The notes under the pieces were generated by a model. That model did no database searches. It was not told the origin of the DNA and was given only the letters and a program-made list of their open reading frames with translations. The position numbers and the translations under genes are program-made. DNA of 64,000 bases, taken from assembly GCF_023715685.1 (NCBI RefSeq), contig NZ_JAMBOQ010000003.1:310001-374000 (forward strand). Reading direction: 5' to 3'. Below, one piece after another: positions 38,037 to 45,577 of this stretch. This DNA comes from Priestia aryabhattai. GTDB lineage: Bacteria > Bacillota > Bacilli > Bacillales > Bacillaceae_H. Position 1 is the stretch's first letter, and every line of letters starts with the position of its first letter.

Positions 38037-38067
38037 AAAGCTCGCTTACTTCAAGCGGGCTTTTTTA
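38037..38067 (+). terminator. Terminator after the RND gene
   Basis: AAAAGCTCGCTT and AAGCGGGCTTTTTT pair with one G-T around a short loop. Confidence 0.75.
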
Positions 38068-38121
38068 CGAAACTTTTTTGCTAGTAAAACGTATAGTTAT
38101 ACAAAGGGATGGAGGGGTAGT

Positions 38122-38295
38122 ATGTTTGGAATAAAAGAGCTATGTTCTGTTTGTCAAAAAGAAATTCAGCCCAATGAAGAAGTATGGGTGCGGATGAAGT
38201 ATCCAAGTAAAAGAGGCATGACCGAAATTAAAGCTTTTTTACATCAAGAAGCGCAGTTTGTATGCATGGACTGCTTTGAAGAAACAAAAAAATGA
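38122..38295 (+). CDS. Small two-CxxC protein (zinc-ribbon like)
   Basis: A 57-residue protein beginning MFGIKELCSVCQKEI and ending FVCMDCFEETKK. The two CxxC pairs, about 40 residues apart, suggest a single zinc-binding site. GGAGGGGTAGT precedes the ATG with good spacing, and codon use fits the neighbours. Bacillus homologues are annotated inconsistently; I know no function. It lies between the RND gene terminator and sdpR. Confidence 0.65.
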   Translation: MFGIKELCSVCQKEIQPNEEVWVRMKYPSKRGMTEIKAFLHQEAQFVCMDCFEETKK

Positions 38296-38325
38296 GCCAA
38301 ATGTAGCTGTTCTCTTTTCAAAATA

Positions 38326-38373
38326 TTGACATAGTATAATTTATAGTTTAATATTTAGATAATTATCTAAATA
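38326..38373 (+). promoter_or_regulatory. sdpRI promoter with palindromic operator
   Basis: TTGACA at 38326-38331, 17 bases, TAATAT at 38349-38354. A perfect palindrome, core ATTTAGATAATTATCTAAAT (38353-38372, one more pair on each side), starts inside the -10 box and covers the transcription start. This is the expected place for a repressing ArsR-type operator. Confidence 0.8.
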
Positions 38374-38400
38374 CTTAAATATGATGGAGATGAACTTCAA

Positions 38401-38664
38401 TTGAATGAAACATTTAAAGCCTTAGCGGATCCCACTCGCAGAAAGATTTTAGAGCTGCTAAAAGAGCGGGATTTAACCGCAGGAGAAATTTCCGAGTATT
38501 TTAATATGACCAAACCAAGCATCTCAAATCATTTAAAAATCTTGAAGCAAGCGGACCTCGTTCAAGATGAAAAAAGAGGGCAGTTTGTGATTTATTCATT
38601 AAATACAACCGTTTTTCAAGATTTAATCGGCTGGTTTTTCAGCTTTCAGAAAGGAGAGAATTAA
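38401..38664 (+). CDS. sdpR: SdpR-like ArsR-family autorepressor
   Basis: An 87-residue winged-helix protein: NETFKALADPTRRKILELLKERDLTAGEISEYF, the recognition helix TKPSISNHLKILKQADLV and the wing DEKRGQFVIYSLN. In B. subtilis, SdpR represses sdpRI until SdpI, sensing the SdpC toxin, captures it at the membrane. It starts at a TTG 12 bases after GGAGAT, and sdpI starts directly after its stop. No metal-binding Cys pair is present, as in SdpR. Confidence 0.85.
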   Translation: MNETFKALADPTRRKILELLKERDLTAGEISEYFNMTKPSISNHLKILKQADLVQDEKRGQFVIYSLNTTVFQDLIGWFFSFQKGEN

Positions 38665-39303
38665 ATGAAAAAGCACGTATTTCCTTTAGGTATTACCCTC
38701 TTAACGCTGGCGGTATGGCTGATTGCACTGCCGCAACTTCCAGCTACGATGCCCATTCACTGGGGAGCAAATGGGGAAGCAGACGGATTTGCAACAAAGA
38801 TAAATGCAATGATATTAACAGTAGGAATCATGGTACTTATTTACTTTATAATCGCATTCATTCCGCGAATTGACCCTCGAAAAGAAAATTATAAGTATTT
38901 TTCAAAAACGTATAACATCCTTTTAAATGCCGTGCTGCTATTATTCTTTTTTATAAATATGAGTACCATTTTACAGGGGCTTGGTTATAATGTGCCGATG
39001 TCGTACATTGTTCCAATTGTTGTTGGAATCATTTTTATCATTATCGGAAACTACTTGCAGCGCGTTCGCTCTAACTATTTTATGGGTATTCGTACACCGT
39101 GGACGCTAAGCAATGAAACCGTATGGAAAAAGACGCATCGTTTATCTGGAAAGCTCTTTTTTATCGGCGGACTGCTAATCTTCATTAGCGCTTTTTTACC
39201 TGATGGATATAAGTCAATGGTCATGTGGGTTAGTATCGTTCTTTGTGTGGCGATTCCTTATCTGTATTCGTACTTGGTGTATAAAAAAGAAATGAATATG
39301 TAG
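38665..39303 (+). CDS. sdpI: SdpI-family immunity / signal membrane protein
   Basis: A 212-residue protein with six hydrophobic segments: an N-terminal DUF1648 part (PLGITLLTLAVWLIALPQLPATMPIHWG.. with the DPR motif after the second helix) and a C-terminal SdpI part (GNYLQRVRSNYFMGIRTPWTLSNETVWKKTHRLSGK). It confers immunity to the SdpC cannibalism toxin and titrates SdpR in B. subtilis. AAAGGAGAG before the ATG lies at the end of sdpR. No sdpABC toxin operon is visible within the window. Confidence 0.87.
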   Translation: MKKHVFPLGITLLTLAVWLIALPQLPATMPIHWGANGEADGFATKINAMILTVGIMVLIYFIIAFIPRIDPRKENYKYFSKTYNILLNAVLLLFFFINMSTILQGLGYNVPMSYIVPIVVGIIFIIIGNYLQRVRSNYFMGIRTPWTLSNETVWKKTHRLSGKLFFIGGLLIFISAFLPDGYKSMVMWVSIVLCVAIPYLYSYLVYKKEMNM

Positions 39304-39313
39304 GAATACATCA

Positions 39314-39344
39314 AAAAAATCCGGTGAACATACCGGATTTTTTT
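39314..39344 (+). terminator. Terminator after sdpI
   Basis: AAAAATCCGGT and ACCGGATTTTTTT pair around GAACAT. Confidence 0.85.
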
Positions 39345-39465
39345 ATGGATAAAATATCAGCCGTAACGCCACCCTTCGTGTCACGCTGGCTGATGGGAAT
39401 AAATACAGCATAAAGTATGAAACGCGTTTCAGGTCAAGGCTTACCATGAAAAAACTTACAGATTT

Positions 39466-40125
39466 TTCGAACGAGAAAGCCCACTCCTTTAGATGTGGGA
39501 TGAAAGTGAGGCCAAATACATTGTGTCGTTTTATAACCAAAGGGTGATAGTATCTTAAGTATCGGAAACGGTAAGAGAAAATTCTCTTGCTTTTTTTGTT
39601 TCCAGGAATGTATAATAACAGAAACATACGTTCGGTTTGGAGGTGCAATGAATGGCTAAAAAGCAGTCCCCTACATTTGTATTAACTCAAGAGTTAAAAG
39701 AGCATGCACTATTGTTTTCTGTCATTGAAAAAGAGTTAGAGATTTGTCGAGTTATGTACAATGCTATTTTAGGCAACTATTTAAAGTCGAGAAAGATGTA
39801 ATATAACGTTTGAACAGTTTAAGACACAGCACGATCAATTTATTAAAACGATTTTAAGTCAGAAAAAGCTCATTCTAAATTCGGGAATCGTTTTTTCTAC
39901 GTAATAAAAAATAGTACAGATGGCGGTGTGATACCACCGAGCTCGTGAAAGCTAAAGATACAGTCGTCAATGGCAACAGAGGTTGCTTTGGCTGTAAATG
40001 TTCTAACGAAAGCCTACCCAGTGCCTTGTACCCTAAAAGCCGAGCATACCCTTGTATGAACTGTGGCTGCCGGGCAAAGAAGAAGGTAAGAGAGTTAGAA
40101 CCCCTCGGCTTCAGCCGTGTGGAGT
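39466..40125 (+). mobile_element. Decayed IS200/IS605-type element with tnpB remnant
   Basis: The left side has the hairpin CCCAC-TCCTTTAGAT-GTGGG at 39480-39499, in the AAAGCCCAC..GTGGGATGAAAG form seen at ends of IS605/IS1341 elements. An ATG at 39652 opens 49 codons (MAKKQSPTFVLTQELKEHAL, then LEICRVMYNAILGNYLKSR) that resemble the N terminus of TnpB, ending in a stop; fragments in another frame (TFEQFKTQHDQF) continue the helix. Most of the nuclease is gone. The right side ends in CCCCTCGGCTTCAGCCGTGTGGAGTATCAGG, cut here to its parts CCCCTCGGCTTCAGCC and GTGTGGAGT, a typical right-end/omega-RNA hairpin. No tnpA. It cannot move by itself. Confidence 0.6.
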
Positions 40126-40241
40126 ATCAGGCATTGATATTTTGAGAAAAAAAGTTAAAATATTATAAGAATACAAATTTGTTCTACCCATGTAAATAAA
40201 AGTATTTATTTAATATGTTTTGTAATTAGTTAAGAATAGAG

Positions 40242-40264
40242 CCAACCAAAGCGGTTGGTTTTTT
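40242..40264 (+). terminator. Terminator-like hairpin
   Basis: CCAACC-AAAGC-GGTTGG followed by six T. It lies between the IS remnant and the EAL pseudogene; the transcript it ends is not clear. Confidence 0.6.
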
Positions 40265-40380
40265 GTATGAGTTCATTCTTTTTTTGTGGGAATTAAAGCA
40301 TATAATCCGATGTAAAGCTAGAGCACATAGGCAGGTTTTAAAACTGTCGGATCAGTTCTTTAAACAGGAGGCCATCACTA

Positions 40381-40894
40381 GTGTCGATAAAGAAAAAGTT
40401 ATCCGTATTCTTTACTTTGCTGGTATTGTGTATTCTACTAGCGAATAACACCTTGCACTACATTCGATCAAAAAATAGATTAACAGAATTTAACCAAAGG
40501 GAAATCACGCTGGTAACAGAAGAAATTGCGTATGCATGTAAAAAAAACAATTAAAGCTTTACATCAGTTAAAGAAATATGGTATATCAATTTCTATCGAT
40601 GATTTTGGAACCGGATATTCTTCGTTAAGTTATTTAAGAAAATTACCAATCGATTGTTTGAAAATCGACCGGTCTTTTATCCAAGATATTCAAGAAGATT
40701 ACAGCAACAGTGAAATTGCGCAGGCGATTATCAGCTTATCTCAAAGCTTAAAGCTGCAGGTAATCGCAGAAGGTGTAGAAGAAGAATATCAAAAAGCATT
40801 TTTAATAGAAAATGGCTGTGATCACATGCAGGGGTACTTATTTAGCAAGCCCCTTGCTGCAAAAGATTTTGAAGCAGCGTTTTTAAATAGCTGA
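40381..40894 (+). pseudogene. Sensor-EAL gene with a large internal deletion
   Basis: A GTG at 40381, after CAGGAGGCC, opens 52 codons encoding a membrane start (SIKKKLSVFFTLLVLCILLANN, then a charged stretch ending EIAYACKKNN) and stops. Overlapping it in another frame from 40526 is the last third of an EAL domain: ISIDDFGTGYSSLSYLRKLPID, LKIDRSFI, VIAEGVEEEYQ, MQGYLFSKPL. The sensor middle, any GGDEF and the EAL catalytic Glu are missing. The simplest reading is one deletion joining a sensor N terminus to an EAL C terminus out of frame, with the join near 40530. It has no phosphodiesterase activity. Confidence 0.8.
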
Positions 40895-40951
40895 AGCAAA
40901 AACATCATTTGAAAATAAACTTACTAAGAAGAGGGAAGAGGACATAAAAAG

Positions 40952-41596
40952 ATGGCACTTAGTACACAAAATTTAATTGCTCAAAAATTTTTAGAAACAT
41001 TAGGCACAAATTCAACTGAAATAGATAAAAAAATAGGTCAAGCTGACACATTTATGAATGCGGTGAAAGAACTGATCGATTTATGCGGAGATAATCCGGA
41101 AAGAGACGGCCTTGAAGAGACTCCTTACCGAGTGTTAAAGGCATTTTTAGAATATACGGAAGGCTACAGAGAAGACCCGAAAGCTCATTTGGAAAAAACA
41201 TTCGATGTGAATCACAACGAATTGGTGTTAATACGAGATATTGAATTTCACTCAATGTGTGAACATCACTTCGCGCCGTTCTTTGGCGTTGCTCACGTTG
41301 GGTATATACCGGATAAAAAAATCACAGGTCTATCTAAAATCGCTCGTACGGTAGAAGGATACGCAAAGAGATTTCAAGTTCAAGAACGTTTAACGAATGA
41401 AATTGCAGATGCAATCGAAGAGGTGTTAGAGCCTAAAGGAGTTATGGTGATTATTGAAGCAAAGCATATGTGTATGTGCGGAAGAGGAATCAAAAAGTCT
41501 TCAGCTTCTACAGCCACTTCATCCGTTCGAGGAACATTTATGGAAAAACCAGAGGTTCGAGGAGAGTTCTTATCTCTTTTGCAAAGACAAATGTAA
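40952..41596 (+). CDS. folE: GTP cyclohydrolase I
   Basis: A 214-residue type I enzyme. Zinc-site residues are visible: Cys in FHSMCEHHFAPF with its His pair, and the second Cys in HMCMCGRGI; GLSKIARTVEGYAKRFQVQERLT and RGEFLSLL complete the signature. It makes 7,8-dihydroneopterin triphosphate, the first step of folate synthesis. It is about 25 residues longer at the N terminus than B. subtilis MtrA, and no mtrB follows. GGGAAGAGGACAT upstream is a weak ribosome site. Next comes a flavoprotein gene 47 bases downstream, possibly co-transcribed. Confidence 0.92.
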   Translation: MALSTQNLIAQKFLETLGTNSTEIDKKIGQADTFMNAVKELIDLCGDNPERDGLEETPYRVLKAFLEYTEGYREDPKAHLEKTFDVNHNELVLIRDIEFHSMCEHHFAPFFGVAHVGYIPDKKITGLSKIARTVEGYAKRFQVQERLTNEIADAIEEVLEPKGVMVIIEAKHMCMCGRGIKKSSASTATSSVRGTFMEKPEVRGEFLSLLQRQM

Positions 41597-41643
41597 AGAA
41601 ATAAAAGGCATATAAGCTGAGAAGCAGAAGCGAGGTGAGTGGT

Positions 41644-42570
41644 ATGCAACACGTTGATGTACTGATTATTGGCGGAGGACCCGCTGGCATCTCTGCTGCT
41701 GTGTGGTGTAAAAGGTTAGGCGTTGAGTGCTTGCTTCTTGAAGAGCAGGCACAATTAGGCGGACAGCTGTTTACTATTTTTAATGAGATTATCGATTATC
41801 CCGGGATACAAGCGGAAAATGGAATAGAGATGCAGCGTAAAATGGTTCAGCATTTTATTGATATGGGCTGCTTATATGAAGTGAATACAAAAGTATTTTC
41901 CATTAACGAACGCTCTAAAACAGTAAAAGTGAAGCAGCAAGAAACAGAAAAAGAAATTTGCTATACGTATCTTATTTTAGCGACGGGCTCTAGTCAGCGA
42001 AAGCTGGGAGTGCCTGGTGAACAGCAAATGATTGACCGAGGAGAAATATATTCTGCCTCAGCAGACGGCGAACGGTTAAAAGGTAAAAAAGTTGCCCTTA
42101 TTGGCGGAGGAGACCGGGCTTTTGAAGGAGCACATCTTTTAGCATCAAAAGCAAAAGAAGTGTATCTTATTCATCGCTCTACGCATTTTAAAGCAAGAGA
42201 GCAATACGTTGAAAAAGTTCTTTCCAACCCCGATGTTAAAGTGATAACAGATACCGAAGTGACGGCTATCCATGGAAAGCATCACGTCACATCTATCGAT
42301 TTAAAGAGTGAAAACAAAGAATGCCAGAACTTATTAGTAGACGCAGTGCTGATTAGACTAGGCGTAGCGCCCAATGTTGAACTCATTAAAGAAAAAGTCA
42401 CCACTACACAAAGCGGGCTTATCGTTATCAATAAAGTGCATCAAAGCAGTAACCCACATATTTACGCAATTGGAGACGCGTGCACGACTCCCTTGTTTTC
42501 TAGTATCAGCTCTTCAGCCGGTCAAGGAGCGGTTGTAGCCAAGCATTTATCGAGTCTTTTGAATGAGTGA
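41644..42570 (+). CDS. Thioredoxin reductase-like flavoprotein lacking the CxxC
   Basis: A 308-residue two-dinucleotide-fold flavoprotein: FAD site VLIIGGGPAGISAAVWCKR, LATGSSQRKLGVPGE, NADPH site KVALIGGGDRAFEGAHLLA with HRS, and the C-terminal IYAIGDACTTPL. In true TrxB the text after the RGEIYSAS position reads CATCDG; here it is SASADGE, so both redox Cys are absent. It cannot reduce thioredoxin by the normal route. Candidates are ferredoxin/flavodoxin-NADP reductases (YumC-like, although those have other details) or other TrxB-like oxidoreductases. The start at 41644 follows GAGGTGAG; GTG 41635 is possible. Confidence 0.75.
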   Translation: MQHVDVLIIGGGPAGISAAVWCKRLGVECLLLEEQAQLGGQLFTIFNEIIDYPGIQAENGIEMQRKMVQHFIDMGCLYEVNTKVFSINERSKTVKVKQQETEKEICYTYLILATGSSQRKLGVPGEQQMIDRGEIYSASADGERLKGKKVALIGGGDRAFEGAHLLASKAKEVYLIHRSTHFKAREQYVEKVLSNPDVKVITDTEVTAIHGKHHVTSIDLKSENKECQNLLVDAVLIRLGVAPNVELIKEKVTTTQSGLIVINKVHQSSNPHIYAIGDACTTPLFSSISSSAGQGAVVAKHLSSLLNE

Positions 42571-42577
42571 TAATATC

Positions 42578-42610
42578 AAAAAGCATCTATCCAATCGATA
42601 GATGCTTTTT
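42578..42610. terminator. Bidirectional terminator
   Basis: AAAAAGCATCTAT and ATAGATGCTTTTT pair perfectly between converging genes. Confidence 0.85.
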
Positions 42611-42887
42611 ACGTAACATAGTAGAAAAAACATAAAAGCAGTGTGTTCAGGGGCAGACAAACCGTTTGGAAAAAAGCAATGTAGTTTTTAGGAGCAGCGC
42701 TGATTCTTTTTACTAGAATATACTCGATGATGAAATTAAAAAGAACAATGATAGAAGAAACCATTATATATGTCCATACATTCTGCTGAAACAAACGAGT
42801 AAAAAGAGGCGAGAAAAGAAGTAAAAAAGTAGCGATTTGAAAAGAACCCCTAGAAAATAGATCATGTTTTGTAGCACTTTGAGTCAC
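42609..42887 (-). CDS. Small three-helix membrane protein of unknown function
   Basis: A 92-residue protein with three hydrophobic helices (about 20-34, 38-56, 68-90), a polar N terminus with TQSATKHDLFSRG and a basic loop VKRISAAPKN. It starts at a GTG directly behind AAGGAGGG, a strong ribosome site, so I accept it as real. I do not recognise the family; the size and layout recall YrhC-type proteins, but this is not secure. Confidence 0.65.
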   Translation of the reverse strand: MTQSATKHDLFSRGSFQIATFLLLFSPLFTRLFQQNVWTYIMVSSIIVLFNFIIEYILVKRISAAPKNYIAFFQTVCLPLNTLLLCFFYYVT

Positions 42888-43054
42888 ATTATCCCTCCTT
42901 TACATGTTTTATTTTACCAAACAACAAAGTTTTAAAAAACGTTTTTGGTTTTCTTCCCCTAGAAAGTTCCTCAATTTGGGAAAGTAGGATAAAATATATG
43001 TCAAATGCAACTTATATTATAATAGTATAGAAGAAATAGATAAAAGGAGGTAAA

Positions 43055-43102
43055 ATGGGACCTTGCCAGATAAAAACACGGAGAAGGAGCAGTCGATCAT
43101 GA
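43055..43102 (+). CDS. Putative 15-codon leader peptide
   Basis: ATG at 43055 follows AAAGGAGG by 4-5 bases and reads MGPCQIKTRRRSSRS before a TGA that overlaps the ATG of the PAS-GGDEF-EAL gene (ATGA at 43099-43102). It takes the stronger ribosome site of the region and could couple translation. No protein evidence exists; it may be chance. Confidence 0.3.
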   Translation: MGPCQIKTRRRSSRS

Positions 43103-45543
43103 TAATGAAACATCTTGATCGTTTGAACACACAGCTTTTAAAAGAATACAGTGAAGGTATTTTTTTCATTAACTGTGAAGGAGACATCATGTTTAGCAAC
43201 GAAGCAGCCTTCAAGCTAACAGGAAACGAACACAAAGAAAAAAGCCAGCAGCTGACAGCTCTTATACATAAATCCAAACAACAGCAAGCACAAAATCTCT
43301 TTCAACGTGCTTTAAAAGGGGAAAAAGTTCAGTTTTCTACGATTATCGACCACAAAACAAAAAAAGAACTTCATTTATATATTACCCTAATCCCTATTAT
43401 CGTAAGTGAGCAAGTAGCAGGTGTCTATGCCGTCTGCCGAGATCATTCAAAAGAGCAAGAGCGCTCTAATCACATTTCTCAATTAGAAACGCATTTGAAA
43501 ATGGAGCAAAAGCTTGCGAATGTGGGAAGCTGGTGTTATGACGTTATGGAAGATGAAAGTTATTGGTCTCATCAGCTTTATAATATTTACGGATTAAACC
43601 CCAATCAGCTCTTCACTCCCTCTTTTAAAGACGTTCTTCAATTTATCAACGGCCGTGATCAAAAAAGGTTAGAAGAAGCGGTTATGGAGGCACTTTCAAC
43701 GGGAGAAAGCTATAAAATTGAATACGCACTGATGCGGCCTAGCGGTGAAGAACGTACGGTGTTTGAACAAGCGGATGCGGTAGTAGATGAGCAAGGAAAC
43801 GTCATACAGCTGATTGGCGTTGTTCATGATATTACAGAATCGAAAGTAATTACGAATAAATTAAAGCAAAAAGAACAGCAGTTTCAAACGATTTATAACA
43901 ATTTAGACGCTGGAATATGGTCGGTTGATGTACAAAGCAATAAAGTGATTGTATGCTCCAGTGGTGTTAACAACATTTACGGAGAAGATGCGATTAAATT
44001 TTTAGAAGATAGAGATCTGTGGGAAAGTTTTATTCATTGGTAATATAAACCAGCTGTTGCAAAAGCGCAACATCAATTAGAAAAAGGAAAAACGATTCGT
44101 CAGCAGTATCGGATTTATACGACAACGGGAGAGATGAAATGGGTAAAAGATCGATGCATTCCCACGCTTGACGAGAACGGCAAGCTGGTGCGCATAGATG
44201 GTATTATTGAAGATATCACCGCAGAAAAAAAGTATATGGATCAACTTGAATATCTTGCAACTCATGATTATGTAACGAACTTACCGAATCGAAGAAAGTT
44301 TGAAAAAAAATTAAAAAATTTCATTCGACAGATGAAAAAAGGTGGAGAATCATTAGCGGTCTTTCATCTAGGACTGGAGCGTTTTAAACATATTAATGAT
44401 ACATTAGGCCACGACGTAGGCGATCGCTTGCTGCAGTGTATCGCCAATCGGTTAAAAAAGTTCGTGGCGCCAGGTGTGATGCTAGCCAGAGTAGGAGAAG
44501 ACGAGCTTGCGATTTGCTTCTTATCTCTGGCACACATAAATGAGTGTCAAAAGCTAGCCGCTGCTCTTTTTCAAAAAATCGAAAAAGAAGTTACCATTGA
44601 CGACTTTTCTCTATACGTCACAGCAAGTATAGGAATCAGCATCTACCCGCATGACGGTGAAGATGCAAAGACGCTATTGACGAATGCCAACCTTGCTACG
44701 CGCCGTGCAAAAGAAGTAGGACGAAGCGACTGGCAGCTGTATTCTCCGTTAATGGACAGCGAGACGTATAAAAGCTATCATCTAGAAAAAGGCCTGCGCA
44801 ACGCACTTCTTCAAGATGAGTTTTTTATTGAATATCAGCCAAAGGTTCATACAAACAGCAGAGAAATTGACAGTATTGAAGCGTTAATTCGCTGGAATCA
44901 CCCGGAATGGGGACGCGTATCACCAGGAGACTTTATTCCATTAGCGGAAGAAACCAATTTAATTATTGAACTCGGCGACTGGATGATCGAGCATGTCTGT
45001 AAACAGCTGCAGCAGTGGAAAAGTCAAGGCTTACAAACCGTGCCCGTTTCGATTAACGTCTCATCTAAACATTTGCTAAAACGAGGGTTTGTAGAACACG
45101 TTCAAAAAACGTTAGCCCGTTACAAAATCGACCCTTCATTCATTGAATTTGAAGTGACGGAAAGTTCCATTATTCAGTATGAAGAACATGTGAAGAAAGT
45201 CATGGACGAATTAAAGCAAATCGGCGTAACGTTTGCTTTAGATGATTTTGGTACCGGTTTTTCTTCGTTATCACATTTAAAAGACTTCGAATTTAACACG
45301 TTAAAAATCGACAAAACGTTTATTCGACACGCGATTGATAAAGGAAAGCAGCAGGCCATTACAAAAAGCATTTTGTACTTAGCTCACGCTCTTAACATGA
45401 AAGTGATCGCAGAAGGCGTTGAAACAAAAGAGCAGCTGTCCTTTTTACAACAGCATGAATGTTCATTTATTCAAGGCTATATTGCCAGCCAGCCAGCTGC
45501 TCCTCAAAAAATCGCAGAATATTTAAAGGTACGATTTCTATAA
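43099..45543 (+). pseudogene. PAS-PAS-PAS-GGDEF-EAL protein with an in-frame stop
   Basis: One continuous frame from 43099 to 45543, broken only by TAA at 44041 in the third PAS domain (after LWESFIHW; the frame resumes YKPAVAKAQHQLEKG). Before the stop: PAS domains at about 8-115 and 130-260 and the start of a third. After it: the rest of that PAS, a GGDEF domain with the degenerate motif GEDEL and no RxxD site, and an EAL domain with EALIRW, NVSSKHL, EFEVTES, LDDFGTG, LKIDK, VIAEGVET and QGY, so catalytic residues are complete. The ancestral protein was probably a phosphodiesterase. An internal ATG at 44134, behind GGGAGAG, could still yield GGDEF-EAL alone. Confidence 0.85.
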
Positions 45544-45577
45544 AAAAAGTGATGTCTTGTCGAGACATCACTTTTTT
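45542..45577. terminator. Bidirectional terminator
   Basis: AAAAAAGTGATGTCT and AGACATCACTTTTTT pair between the converging EAL gene and glycosyltransferase gene. Confidence 0.85.

Noticed and set aside
39945..40145. 66-codon Cys-rich frame at the right end of the IS605 remnant
   Set aside because: The frame coincides with the structured right end of the element; Cys-rich text comes from repetitive TGT/TGC in that DNA and has no start signal.
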